Shown: positions 1 through 12,950 of the stretch, piece by piece
Layout: the number at the start of each line of letters is the position of its first letter
Position numbering within the stretch: position 1 is the stretch's first letter
Assembly: GCA_026874595.1 (NCBI GenBank)
Contig: CM049320.1
Span: 30,490,714 to 30,554,713, forward strand
DNA length: 64,000 nt
DNA from: Sipunculus nudus
Taxonomy: Eukaryota > Annelida > Sipuncula > Golfingiida > Sipunculidae
Reading direction: 5' to 3'
Made by a program: the position numbers and the translations under genes
The notes under the pieces: generated by a model
Databases searched by the model: none
What the model was told of the DNA's origin: nothing
What the model saw: only the letters and a program-made list of their open reading frames with translations

Positions 1-839
1 GTCAGTCCCAAATTTTCAGGAGAGAATACAATTAACATGCATTACTAGATCTAAGTTGTTGATAAAATTCAGTCCATGTATTTCATGTGTACCAGCCAAT
101 AAAATCAGGGCAAAGTCTGGGATCTGGATGAAATCCTCCATTCACAAAACAAACGCACGTGAAATAGGTTTACTTAACCTCAAATAAAACTTGCAAAATC
201 TGACGTTTATCCGTAAATTAAAGACCATGTGTAGCTTAGCCCTGAATCATTTAGCGAGTCCGTTGATACAAGATAAAGTTCTAATCTAATGCAATATGTC
301 ACATACTACGTAAGTCAATGTACTACGTACTGCATGATAAACTCACTTAGGCCTATAACAATCCCCCCCCCCCCCCCGCCGCTATGAGAGGGGTAGGGAT
401 TTTCTTTGTCCAAGCCAAGCACGGGTGGTCGGTTTGCTCGCTTATCCCTATTACTATATTATAGTACCGGTACATGCCCGGTTTACTGACCACGATCGAC
501 CAAAATAACATAACAGCACGATCATAATTTTCTCTGTTATCATATCTATGGTCAAACATGGTGTCTGTATGTCCAGCTGTTATAATAAATGAGGCCTGCT
601 CCTGGAACGGACCTGACTTTGTTTCAGTGTTTTCTTATAGTACTGAACAAGCTGCTCAATGATCACTTGAAATGTAAGGTTAATTCATGCACATCTATTG
701 CAGATCTATACCGAATAAATTTTATAATTTATTCAAATTTAAACTACAGTGGCTTGTTTTCACACTTGCAAAATCAGATGTCTCCGCCGATTGCATATAG
801 GTTGTAAAAATAAAGATATGGTGAGAAATATGAAGCGCT
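1..839. other. No gene recognised
   Basis: AT-rich, a C-run at 362-377, no coding or repeat signature that I can support. Confidence 0.5.
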
Positions 840-1860
840 TCAAAAGTTATTGGATTCCCTTCAATTTTACATTTCGGCAGATTTGACCTTGAAGATGAAA
901 GCCAAGGTCACCGGTTTTCGAACTCGTCCGGGCTTTTGGTAGGAACAATTCAAGCCTTTCAAAAGTTCTCACGTTCACAAGGCAATAAGTTATTCGGCTG
1001 ATTTGACCTTGAAGATCCTGATCAAGGTTACCGGTTTTTGAACTTGGCGAAAAAAATGGTAGGAATAATTTGTGTTCTCAATTTGAGGAACAATGTGAAT
1101 GGCTTCAAAAGTGATGGTTCACAAAAAAAAAATTACATCCCAGCAGATTTGACCTTGAAGATGAAGGCCGAGGTAACCGGTTTTCGAACTCGTCCGAGCT
1201 TTTGGTAGGAAATAATGAGTGTATAAAATTTTGAAGGAAAATATGCAGCCCTTCAAAAGTTCTCACGTTCAAAAGACAATACCACAATTCGGCTGATTTG
1301 ACCTTGAAGATCCTGGGCAAGGTCATCGGTTTTTGAACTGTATGAAGAACTTGGTAGGAAAAAGTGTATATCGGATTTGAGAACCAAATGTAAAGCGGTT
1401 CAAAACCTATTGGGTTCACAATAATTTAACATTTTGGCAGATTTGACCTTGAAGATGAGGGTCAAGGTCACAGGATTTCAAACTTGGCCAAGAATTTGGT
1501 AGGAACAATTTTTGTACAGAAACTGAGGACAAACTGTGTATCGCTTCCAAAGTTATCGCGTTTACAAGAATTTTACATTTCAACAGATTTGATCTAGAAG
1601 ATGATAAAAGTCAGCGGATTTCGAACTCGTCCGGATGTTTTATGTGAGAGTCATGAGTGTTATAAATTTCGGAAGAAAATATCCTGCCCTTCAAAAGTAA
1701 TCTTGTTCACAAGATAACCAACAAAAATTTTGTATTTCGCAAGATGAATATCAAGGTCACGGGTTTTCGAACTCTTCCGAGTTTTTGGTAGGAACCACGA
1801 GTGTATTAAATTTCGGAGGAAAATATGCAGCCCTTTAAAAGTTATCGCGTTCACAACCAC
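840..1860. repeat. Tandem array, about seven ~145-bp units
   Basis: The phrase ATTTGACCTTGAAGAT recurs at 881, 1001, 1146, about 1295, 1441, 1586 (degenerate) and about 1738, mostly 145-150 bp apart. Each is followed by 'CAAGGTCACCGGTTTTCGAAC' variants and 'TTTGGTAGGAA'. Open frames across the array are by-products of the repeat. Confidence 0.8.
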
Positions 1861-3011
1861 TATTTAACAGCGTTTTAAGTTTTCAGACTCTCACAAATCA
1901 TATTATTTTCCATGTTTTTCTGAATATCCTCCTATTTTAGCCTTAGAAAAAGACACTTTTTAGAACACATATTTTAACAACTACATATATTAAATATGCT
2001 ATGCTGTAGACAAAGTAATTACCTTCTACCTTAAACCTTTAAAATAATTTACTCCATAGATATAGCTCAAATCTGGCCGGCAAATTAACATGACATCTCA
2101 AACCCTATTGCATATATGATCCCCCCTCCTTTTTCTGTCGCCGCAACTTAAAAAAAACAAGGGCTTTAGACGAATAGTTGGGGAGCATTTGTCACCGAGT
2201 ATTTTTTTCTTTGTAAAAAGTAGACACCATACTTTTTTGTGATCCTTAGGCTTTGGCCTTTGAAAAAAAAATATGGTGTTAATGTTTCTACAGAGGTTTG
2301 GTCATTTTTTTTCAGGCCAAATTTAATTAGTGGGACAATATAGTCAATATGTCCAAATATTTACTTAGGAGGAAAACCTTGCCACATAACACCTCAAAAT
2401 GGTCAGTGTAATACATTAACTCATAATGACTTGGACTGAATTCATAAAGACTTCGTTAACACGTTTATAATAAATTAAGAGAACAGTTATAGGGCGCATA
2501 CCTCCGCTAACATCTGGATCCGCATACACATCCACTTAACAATTAACAGCCTGACAATGAAAAATGAATCAGTTCTTCGTTGACCAATGGTCCATTGTTC
2601 CACAAAATTTAATTGAAATCCATAAAACAATTTACGTATATGGACAACAAGGTATTCTTCGGTATTTTGTGACATAAGTATGGCGGACCAAATGCCCATT
2701 TCAGGTAACCTGTACCGTATACAGTATAGCTCCGTGATCCCTGGTTCTCACTAGTAGATAAATATCTAGCTTTATTTAAACGGAACAAATGTAAATGACC
2801 CCGTTATACTTCCATTATGAATTTGCAAATTTGTCAAACTGTCATCACCGACATCATTATCTCACTCGCTGATAGTGAAGGCAAAGAAGCCTATCTTTTT
2901 CGGCTAGTTTATCCAAAAAGTATATCTAAATGTTCTTAAAGAAATTTAAGGAATTTTGTGGATATTTGATCATGAGTAAAGAAAGAAATGATAAAGGTTT
3001 TAGGAGGATAA

Positions 3012-3072
<61 letters not shown>

Positions 3073-5164
3073 GAAGAATAAACAGCAGACCAAAGGAGCA
3101 ACTTAGGCCGTTTATAGTGCCAGATCCTCTCTCACATCTCACTGATCCATCACAAAATTTAAGGAAAAGTTCCCTGGTCCACAATTCACAGTGTAACTTT
3201 TGGAAGTGTAATACTAAATCTAATCAAAATTCATTCCAGAGTGTCACATTGAGTTATATCACTTGCATATGATTTTCTATCAATTTTTAAAATGATTTTT
3301 TATTTACATTTCTAGGTATATGAAATCGAAGCATTTGGGCAACACCAATGCAAAAATTAAAACAAACAAAAAATCTTAACAGAAATAAGACAGAACAATG
3401 ATAAAATGTTAAATATTGATTATTATTTAATTCTTTTCCAATTTTTCATTATCCTTAAATTGCTTAAAAGGTATATAAACAATTTGCGTCAGTTTTTGCC
3501 AAGAAATCCAACTCAACAGAAATTTAATTTAGAAATCGCACAATGGCAAGAGAAGCTGTTCCATTTCAACAGGCACGATCATTGGAACAACATTTTTTTT
3601 AAAGAAAACAGTAATTCATATAGTGAATTGAGTATTTCACTCTCTGTATAATGCAGGCTAAACTTTAGGATTCAGGTAAGAATGAAGATTACCTATTTTG
3701 ATATTTTTATGATAGTTTAGGGAATATGACATGGCTGCGACTGAATATGCTTTTAAGGGCCAAAAAAAAAAACACAGCATGTCAGATGCAGAAACTGAAT
3801 GTACATGATTGATTCGAGCCAATTTTTTTTATATTTGTTTTTTTTTATCGGATAACTGTACACAAATAATGTTCCGTCGGAGGCCTGCTTAACTGATGCT
3901 CATTTCTCTTACACCGTGATCCGAAATAAGTTTGGAGTTGACGCACAAGGTAAATGATGTGCATTTTTTGTAAAAAATAAATTACGCCTTAAATGTAATT
4001 AAAAGTTTCCATTTTTTCCCCGAATTCAGTCAGATTTTCCCATATTATTATTGTAATTTTAAAAAATGTAATATAAACAATAACAAAATTGTTGGCTTTA
4101 TAGTGAGAGGATCGACATGGAGAAAGTCAGTACTGAGGTTGAGGAGCACACTCAAATTTCCTTTAAATTAGATTTAACTTTTCTTAACTTTTGTGCTGGA
4201 AAAAATCATGTGTCTTATATTCCACAAAGCCTTCTTGGTTGTCAGCATTCGTATCTAAATGTCAAGTGACTGAGGTTCAAAGGATCTGAACTTAGTTTGT
4301 CTTACATACTGCTCTTTCCAATAAAGACATGAAAAATTGTTTAAATTTACGTGAGTATAATTGAATCATTTTATCCAGTTTTGGCAAATATTGAATTTAA
4401 ATATTATGACCTGTCATATGAAACACTATTTTATTTACAATGTTTTAATGACTATGGAAGAAATTACAGCTGTTTATGCATGCCATAGAGGTCATACCCT
4501 GCAAAACCTGTAATTATCATGGTTTCGTCCTTTTAACTTAAATAAATATTACGTAACTCTTAAATGATCTTTACTGGCTTCATGTATTTCCCGAACCCAT
4601 ATGTTGTAAGAAATAAAACACTAAGCTCAGATTAAGATTACCAAAAAATATCTTGATTGTTAAGTGAATTGGAATACCGGTAACTGTACCTTGCAAACAT
4701 GCACCTTTCTATACAACTCAGGAAAGCGTGTATCATTCCTCTATGGAATGTAAAAAGGGAGTAAATGTACAGCTATGCAAAGTAATTATAAGATAATAAA
4801 ACCTGTATTAGGGCCCTGACAATTGTTATTGTGGCTTTACCTTGATTCCCGATTCCTAAGGCCAAGAATTCGGTACTTGTATGAAGTTTGATATTAATTG
4901 CCGTTCCCATAATAAATCATCATTGATTTAAATGTCCAATCCATTTGTTATGACTCAAGAGCTCAAGTGCTCTTTGCTTTTAGTAAAAAAAAAACAACAC
5001 TTTAACTCGTATCGCCAATTGGCCTGTTTTATACGTTGTTGTGATTTTGTATGCGAGTAAACAAAGTCTCCGTGTGTTTGTTTACCATGAGCAGACTGCA
5101 TGACCACAGTTCCGATCTTGAGCATGCTAAACTCAAATTCAAGGAGAAGTACCGATTAGTTGCT
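1861..5164. other. AT-rich non-coding stretch
   Basis: Only the TA microsatellite stands out. An 81-codon frame at 3406-3651 is Asn/Phe-rich and not convincing. A few ATTTAAAT-type runs. Confidence 0.5.
3016..3069. repeat. (TA)n microsatellite
   Basis: About 27 uninterrupted TA dinucleotides. Confidence 0.95.
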
Positions 5165-6045
5165 TGAAACAAATGACCAATGGGTCATGACGCTCAGCCG
5201 AACGGGAGGAGATTCGCAAAATGAAATTTTATGATCGGAATGGTAGTATATACCCATTCAACTGAAGCATCAAACAGATTGACCAACAGGAAAAGATAGT
5301 GTCTGTATTTATATATCTCAAAAATTGAGAAAAAATGCGTAAACATAAAAAAAAAAATTCAGATGGCTCCACCAGTCTGCAGAAACTAATAGAAACACAT
5401 ATTGGTCAATATCCATGCAAAGATTCATTGTGATCTCTGCATTAGTTGTTCAGATACCTCTGCTTTTGTATCAAATTTTCCATTATTCTGAGGGATACTT
5501 TGGAGTCCTATAACTTGAAGGATATCGGTAACAGTGACCTAATTTCAGGTTTCCATAAGGACTTTTCATGGGTCTCCCTGTGTGTCAAGAATGAAGATTC
5601 TAGGTCCAGTTGTTATGATTTGTGCCCTGTTAACAGATGTTCATATCTTTAAAGGTCTAAAAAAATAGAGAAAAAATTCAAAAAAAAAAAAACCCAAACA
5701 AATACAGGTGGTGCCACCAGTCAATATGTATGCCAAAAATCATGACCATCAGTGATGTAGTTAATGAGATATTGAAGTTTTTGTATGAAATTTTTTACTA
5801 TTCTGGGGGGTACTTTGGGGCCCTATGGCCCAAAGGATATGAGTAACAGAGACCTAAATTCTGGTTTCAAAGAATATTTTTCATCGACCTCTCAGAATGT
5901 AAAGTTACAAGATTCTAGGTCCAGTGGTTACAATTTGTGCCTGGTTAACGGACAGACGGACGGACAGACGGACGGACAGACAGACAGACGGACAAAGAGT
6001 GATCGCTATAGCTCAGCATGACTGAAAGTCAGCTGAGCTAAAAAT
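5165..6045 (+). mobile_element. Family-1 palindrome-ended element (pearl/HINE-like)
   Basis: Begins near 'GACCAATGGGTC' and 'CGCTCAGCCG', contains two monomers of a ~350-bp core (5446-5700 and 5785-5960), a GGAC/AGAC tetranucleotide run at 5949-5993, and ends in the hairpin TAGCTCAG...CAGCTGAGCTA. Other copies are at 13803-14780 (inverted), 47876-49327, 55398 onward and 59400-59960. Confidence 0.65.
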
Positions 6046-6984
6046 TGATTTGTGAAGTCATGCAGTACAGCCACCAGGTGGCTTGTCCGCTATGTATATA
6101 TTTAATTGGTGCCACTGATCTCGCATTTCATGATCGCGCATGAAAACTTCTCACTATTAGTATACAGGAGTATAAGCAAACGGATTCGAATGAATTATTG
6201 GCAGATACCATCATATTCAAAGGGAGATCCCATATGTGTATATAGCATGGAATACTATGGGTGTATATAAAACATATCTGGAATGGGAATAGGTCCCTTC
6301 AATTTAAACCCAAAATATAAATTTAGACAATCCAAAACTGTTCAAATAAAACAATTTGTGCGTTTAGCATGTAAATGCATTAAAAGAATACCCGTTCTTA
6401 TGCTATTGTCCCTGTTTACTTTCTTTTATGTTTCAGTCGCATTTTTTTAAACCATTTTAACATCAGCTGAAAGGAATTTCAAAACTGGATAAAAAAATCG
6501 ACACCATGCTGTTTAGGCTTCATAGGAAGTCGAAGAAGAAAAATGCATAGGGTGTCACATTTATACAAACAAAATTTACGCAGAACGAATTTGTTACATA
6601 ATATTATGCTCCTACACTACCAATTTAACGGCTTGGGCCCCCCCCCCTTTCCAGACCCTTGGACCAATTTTTAGGATTTTTATGAGTCCCCCAGGGTTAA
6701 ACCTCCAACCTTCCTTAAACCTGGATCCGCCCCTGCCCCCCCCCCCCCCCCTCTTAGATCCGCCCCTTTATCTACAGTGATGTACACATAAATCTCCCGG
6801 TTGTTACCCCCATACAAGATGTAACCTGCTTAGGCTATCCATCACACTGCAGGTTCCCTCCCCTGTTTGATTAAGCTACAGCCGACCATTCTCGTGTGGT
6901 TGCAACCAAGCGTAACATCCAATAATATACACAAAGCAAGATCGATTGTAATTTACTCTAAAATATTGATTCTTGTATACTTAC

Positions 6985-7100
6985 CCGGGTGCTGGCTCGC
7001 TGACACACGTGTTGTCAATACTGAACGCTGTGTTAGTTGTGAAGAAAAGCGGCCACCGAAGCAGGGCTCACGTGGTAAATCCAATGAGCGCGCGTCTCAA
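6985..7100 (-). promoter_or_regulatory. Possible first exon/promoter with strong splice donor
   Basis: On the minus strand a CpG-rich stretch with CACGTG (about 7069) and ACACGTGT sites ends at CCCGG|GTAAGTATAC (6978-6990), a near-perfect donor. No downstream exon was identified in 1-6980. Confidence 0.25.
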
Positions 7101-8454
7101 CTGAGTAGTGTGATAACAAAATCAGCCTTTACTCTACCTGCAGATCTGACCTATTGATATATATATACACACACACAGAGCCAGCTATAAACAACCCACA
7201 TGAGTCTGATAGGCCTTCTTAACCCGTGATAGTGACGTGCTGTATACTGTAAATGGAGAGGTTGCCTGCACTTTATGTTAATCCGTAACGCTATTTATTG
7301 CAGCAAAAATAAAGTAAAGAGACCAAGCGGTCACGCTGCTCAGCCATAAACTATTTCAAGCACATTAAAAATTTTACTTCTTGAAAGAGCTGTAATTACG
7401 TATGGTATTTATTAACGCTATCATTAAGAAAACCTGCCCATAAAAAAAATTGTTGTAGCGACAGATTGGAGGAGCGATAGATAATTTTAATCAGACTGAA
7501 GTTTATTAGGTTAATTAATATAAATTTTAATGTGATTTGATTTTTCACACATTTATCTTCTTCATGGGTCAACCAATACTTTAATCAGTACCCTTTGCTA
7601 TTTATATTTCTTACATCTCAAAACACTGCGGGCAGGGTTTCATGCGGCATAAAATTTGAAACTGAGAAGCACTTGTATGAATACACCAGATGTATACCAA
7701 TAATTTCGATATCCGACATGAGACAACCGTTTTGTAAGTGTGTACGCCAAATAACAGCCCCATGAGCCATTTTTCAAAACGGTTAAAATACGCCTGCATG
7801 ACAAAGTTTGATAAGGGCGCGGGCATGCGACACGAAAGTACTTAGAGGACAGCGCCCATACGAGAATGTATCTGCGGATAGAGTTTGGTGGCAAGGGGAC
7901 GTGTCTCGGAAAATGTAAAGCGGAATAACTCTTATTGATCCTCAAAATTATAGTATGTCTCCTACAGAAAAGGGACTTTCTGTCTGTGTCTCTGTTTTCA
8001 GAAAGCACTGCTACCAATGCTACATCTCGTGAAGGACTTTTGGCGCGTTATCACTGGTTATATCAATGGAGACTTGATTAAGTGTAAAGAGTTGATAAGC
8101 GTAAAATTTACCCGGCGTTGGCGGAGGTATGCGCTCTTTTGGCACTAATTGGTTAAGATCTGTAGATCAAAAGACGACTCTATATAATGGACTAACATAC
8201 TATTATATACTGTAGTACTGGTTGTGGGAACGTGTTAAATCACAATTTTTACTGTAACAGTGTATACGGTTCAGATTAGTGTTAGATATTGGAAAATTCT
8301 TGAACGTGTTGCACTTTCAAATAAAACAGAAGCATTTTTGCAAAATTTCAACATTTACTAAAGAGAGGGTTTGCTTAAGGCTTCTCTAACTGGTCAAAAT
8401 AGAAAATCATTCTGCAATATATGTATATGTGATCTTAGAAACTTGAAAGCCAAA

Positions 8455-8790
8455 CCGGTCTCTGTAGCTCAGGGGTTGAACATAGGACTCCAAGCCGGGA
8501 GATCGAATCTCACCCGAGGCGGTGACAATTTCCACAGTGCACCCAAACTAAGCGTTAGCGCTCTGCAGGCTTAATGGGAAGGTCGTGCCAAACGGCCTTG
8601 CTTCACTCACAAACGAGTGTGCCTTTCGGGTATTCCTCGGTGTTATGACCCAGCAATGGGGACGATTACACAACAAGGGACCATAGGTGCAGTATAAACC
8701 GCGCCTAGTTAACACGAGGATATAAAATGAGAGGAAGCGTGTGATACTGCCCTGGCATGTAGTCCGAAAACGGAATGGAATTCTTAAGTT
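8455..8790 (+). mobile_element. tRNA-derived SINE
   Basis: An internal RNA polymerase III promoter is visible: A box TAGCTCAGGGG at 8465-8475 and B box GATCGAATC at 8501-8509, in a tRNA-like head (GGTCTCTGTAGCTCAG... to ...CCCGAGGC). A roughly 250-bp non-tRNA body follows. The head lacks a full cloverleaf, so it is not a tRNA gene. Family not assigned, and the 3' boundary is approximate. Confidence 0.65.
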
Positions 8791-9379
8791 ATACATATAC
8801 AAAGTTAAGCAAGCATTCAAAACGGAGGCAGTTACCTACAACAAACCAAGCTCATAGCCAAATGAGGCAGATCTGTACAGGTGTAAAACTTGAGTGGTCT
8901 GAGTTTGGTCATAAGGCTCCAGGCGTCATCGATAACAAAATAATTTGATAGAACATAAAAACACTTAAATCACAAGACAAAACAGACCGCCTAAGAGTCA
9001 CTCATTTGCTATAGCTCATCATGTAATGGATCGACCTTCATTTAGCAGGTCAAAGGTGACCTTTGCATTTTGAAAGTACACCCCGTTCACACATTCATGA
9101 GACTTCAATGATATCGATAAGTGGCCTCGTTTATCGGAAGTAAAAAGTAACAGATAGGAGACAGATAGTGTAAGGTTACGCTCTTTACACAGCGCTTTAC
9201 CTATAGGGCTACTTCCTATATCGTAAGGCGCTGTTTGTTATGACCCCGTATCCTGCTTTGCAACACCAGAGGGGAACACTGTATTTTTGTCCAATTAGAT
9301 GACACTTTCTGCTGGAAGACAACGCCAAGCGAGGAATACACTGAGCCAATCATATTCATTTCTTTTTGAGTGACAGCTC

Positions 9380-9800
9380 ATCCCCCAGCGTAACCGTCTG
9401 AAAAGGCCACAGACTCACAGAGAATTGCCCCTGACGTGGTTTGCTTAGGGCCTTGGGCGCATAGGATGCTCGGGCGGTGAGCTGTAATTCAAACGAAACG
9501 TAACAACAAAGACTGCTTGCACACTTCGCTGTCTGGTTTCAGTTCTGCAGACAACAGATACATGGCTCCGCTAACACAGTCATAATGTCATAATCGAATC
9601 GGTCGATGATGCGAGAATGCAGAGGGAGCAATTTAAATTCGACCGGAAACTCATCAAACGGCGCTTAAAGCGCGGCAATGGGCGGAGCCAGGATGCCTGT
9701 CGAGTGTTTGTTTATTGGCCTCTGATTGGCTGCTTGTCACATCGTACGCACGTTTATTTCAGTGGACAACAAACCGCCATCTGGTGTCTAAATATATCAT
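9380..9800. promoter_or_regulatory. Promoter-like GC-richer island
   Basis: Contains GGGCGGAGCC (GC box, about 9678), two inverted CCAAT boxes (TATTGGCC and GATTGGCTG, about 9713-9732), GCCATCTGG, and more CpG than its AT-rich surroundings. No coding exon was recognised on either side. Confidence 0.3.
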
Positions 9801-9908
9801 AAACGGTCAAAGCTGGCAGCGTGAAAATCAGTTGCTTCTTTAGAAGCGCAAGATTTCCACTGCCTCGGGAGCGTAGTGTAAGGTTTAAATGTGTATTTGC
9901 CCCCCCCC

Positions 9909-9910
<2 letters not shown>

Positions 9911-9959
<49 letters not shown>
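9911..9959. repeat. (AT)n microsatellite after poly-C
   Basis: A C10 run followed by about 24 AT dinucleotides; abuts the pogo-like end. Confidence 0.95.
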
Positions 9960-9962
<3 letters not shown>

Positions 9963-10160
9963 TCTAACCTCTTTCATTCGCCCCTTTTTCATCCGCCAAC
10001 CTCGCCTGTCGCCAACAAATGACAAAGTCCCGATTTCCATACTACTTATTTACCTCGTTCATTTGCCAGCCTCGCTATTCGCCATCCGCAAACAAATCCT
10101 TCCGCTTCTACAACGAGTGATAGATTGCCTCGGGATTGACCGATCAGAATATAAGAAACT
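9960..10160 (+). mobile_element. pogo/Tigger-like DNA transposon end (fragment)
   Basis: Starts CAGTCTAACCTC directly after a TA, like the CAGTnnAACCTC inverted-repeat start of pogo/Tigger elements. A related inner repeat 'ACCTCGTTCATTTGCCAGCC' follows at about 10052. No matching inverted end was found, so it is a fragment. The adjacent TA microsatellite could reflect insertion in TA-rich DNA. Confidence 0.45.
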
Positions 10161-10259
10161 GCACAACTTGTATATTTGTTATTTTGATTGGGAACTGACC
10201 AGCATGAACAACTATAAACCTTACTCAAGCTTTATATGAATGGCCTGAGTTGGACGATT

Positions 10260-11229
10260 GGGACAGCACTTAGGTACAAAAGTTGACAGGACAAAAAAGC
10301 ACAGATTCTGGGAAATAAAAGCAGACCACACTCAAAGCTGGGTCATGTGGTAAGTAAACTTTTTGGTGTGACCAACACGGATTCTGAGAGAGGACTCTGA
10401 GAAAGTCTGCTTTGGAAATTTTGGCCGAAATTTGTGGAGAAAGGTACTGAAATAGAACACACACATACACACACACACGCACATAAACTTAAGTAGGTTT
10501 TTTTTAAGGTATATCCCTATAGATGATATTTTGGTATGATAACTGATCCAGAGTGGTAGCTTAGTCATAGTTATCCGCTGTTGAATGTATTGCCCCTACA
10601 TGAAAATTTGAACTTGAAACCGCATCGACATTTCCATAGTATTTAGTTAATAACTTTATGAATACAAAAGATATCATAGCAGTTTTATAAAGTAACTATC
10701 AGTCTAAAAAAAAATTTGGAGTGATTCCCATTGATGTTATGTGTGAAGATCCTCTTCTGAGCCAGACACTGGGTCCGTTTGACTGCATAATATGCAGCCT
10801 GCACCAGCTTGGAGTATTTTTAAATAAGCAATAAAGAACGCGATTAAGTATCTGAAGCCTAATGATCACTTCTGCCATATAACTTTTATATCAGATGAAT
10901 GTTATTTTGCTAGAGACACATTATTTGACACATTAAGTTGAACCTGAGATGAGTTGAACAAGCTCTCGTCAAGAGCGGTCTCAGAACTTTGCTTTAGGAA
11001 GAAAGGAACATCGGACTTTGGACCAGAAATTGCTTTTTTTTTGCTCAACCAGAGTTGAGCAAAGCATCCGGTGTTTTTAATTCATTTCATAAACTCAAAA
11101 AATAAGGAAGTAGGTGATATCATATCCCACACATTGACGAAGAGGCAAAATTATTGTTAGAATACGAAAGTGTTATTCCTCCCCGTGTCGCAATCGTTAT
11201 ATATATATATATATATTTATAAATCTCTC

Positions 11230-11320
<91 letters not shown>

Positions 11321-12440
11321 GGTAGAGTTACTCTCCGTTGTAAAGTGCTCAATGGCCTACAGACTAAGCCAGAGCGGTATAACACACTGTAAATTCACAA
11401 CAGTCTGTTTCACGGATAGTTGTGAATTTAAGGACTGTTGTGAATTTACAGGGTTGTTTTTCTTCAGCGAGTATAATATGTAATCGAATCTTTAATATTT
11501 GTAGGTGTTTTTTTTTACCTTAGAGATGACGCAATAACAATCATTCACACAGCTTTTATATTAACCATCGAAGAATGTTCTGACGTATGGCTAGCCATTT
11601 GCATAATATAAGACTCGTATGGTTACTTTACGACTGGACTACACTAAATCTCAGAAAATCTGGTATATACCCGGTATAAATTGTTTTATGAGTGCAATTT
11701 ACGTTTACAACTTGATACAAAACGTCTGATCAGGCAGATCGCATAACATCCTATACGAATAGCATGTTGCATATCAATCGGAAACCTATTCAGTTGCCGT
11801 TGACCTTTCTGTGTAAAATTAACATATGTGTTGAAGACAGCACTCTCATCCTACAAAATATTATTTCCCCGATACAATATTTCTACGCAGGACGCCAATT
11901 TCCTTCTACCTTGACGGTATATAGGCTCTATATAGTTAAAAGAGAAAAGTGCTCACGTATTTTTTTTTTCATTCTTTTGCTATAATATCTTTTACATCGC
12001 TGTTAGCCCTGTCTATACTGCAACCAGAAATGACCATTGCGGCAGAATTGGATAGAAAGTAAACAGCTAGAACTCATCTTGCTGTTTACTGGTGTCCAGT
12101 GCATTCATTGCCCAGGAACATCTGTTTGCACATGTTGGATCCATGACTTTCAGACGATTCCCCGTTGAAGATAAAATACAGACTCGGATTACCGATCTAA
12201 CTTATGAATGTAAGCATCATGTTATTAACTCACACTAATACGCAGTGAGACTACTTTTTTACCATCCATATTTGAAGTGGTCCATGCGCATACTGCTGAT
12301 GCATGTACTAATTACTGACGTTATAATCTAATGAAACATTTTAAGATATCTTAAACCATGGAGAGAATGACTCCCAGTATGCCCAAATTTAGTCTTTTAG
12401 CCCATTAGTCTTAAATAATTAGTAAGAAAAAATTAGAAGT
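10260..12440. other. No gene recognised
   Basis: Short CA run at 10458-10483, the compound microsatellite, and an inverted pair 'CTGTAAATTCACAACAGTCT' (11388) / 'GACTGTTGTGAATTTACAG' (11432), a possible small hairpin of about 19-bp arms. Confidence 0.5.
11198..11317. repeat. Compound TA / CT / TA microsatellite
   Basis: (TA)n, then about 50 bp of (CT)n, then (TA)n again; purine-pyrimidine asymmetry flips across the tract. Confidence 0.95.
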
Positions 12441-12950
12441 TTCTACGTTTAAATTCTACAACTTGTGCCCGTCGGACGAATAGGGTGCTAAAATCATGTA
12501 CTGTACAGAATATAGATGACAGTAACATAATTTTAGGTTTTCAAGAAATGTTTACAATAACTTTCCTGGGTCTTAATCAAGTTAGAAACTCCTGGGTCTA
12601 ACAGTAACAAATCGTCTTATAGGATGCTTAAATCATGTATTTTTTCACATATCTTCAACATATAGGTCGCAGTGACGTTACTTCAGTTGTCCAAAGAGAC
12701 TTTATAATGATCTCCCTTTACAAGAAGAAAGACGGTTCTAAATGCAGCAGTTAAGAAATGAGCCTGTCTCACTTTCAGATTTCAATGGAGATTTGCTCCA
12801 GACTATCGGATACAGATTGTACTATGTCTTGCCTTTCTAGCGATCATAATCATACTTTGGCCAGTCGTGCAAAGAATATAGTTCACCATGACCTAGCTTC
12901 AGGTTTCCAACCTGCCTGGATAATGTTTAAGAAATGTTAGGTCCTTTTTT
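12440..12950. repeat. Degenerate family-1 monomers
   Basis: Phrases such as 'TAAAATCATGTA', 'AGGTTTTCAAGAAATG', 'CATGACCTAGCTTCAGGTTT' and 'AGGTCC' match the monomer theme of the 13.8-14.8 kb element. Termini not found. Confidence 0.45.

Noticed and set aside
1105-1419. 104-codon minus-strand frame
   Set aside because: Lies wholly in the ~145-bp tandem array and repeats its phrase; no independent coding signal.
5949-5995. Short regularly repeated units that might suggest a CRISPR array
   Set aside because: A GGAC/AGAC tetranucleotide run with no spacers, in a eukaryotic genome.
7640-8017. 125-codon minus-strand frame
   Set aside because: No family resemblance and no supporting splice sites; composition looks random.
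8455-8530. Possible tRNA gene
   Set aside because: A and B boxes are present but acceptor and anticodon stems do not pair as a cloverleaf, and a SINE body follows.
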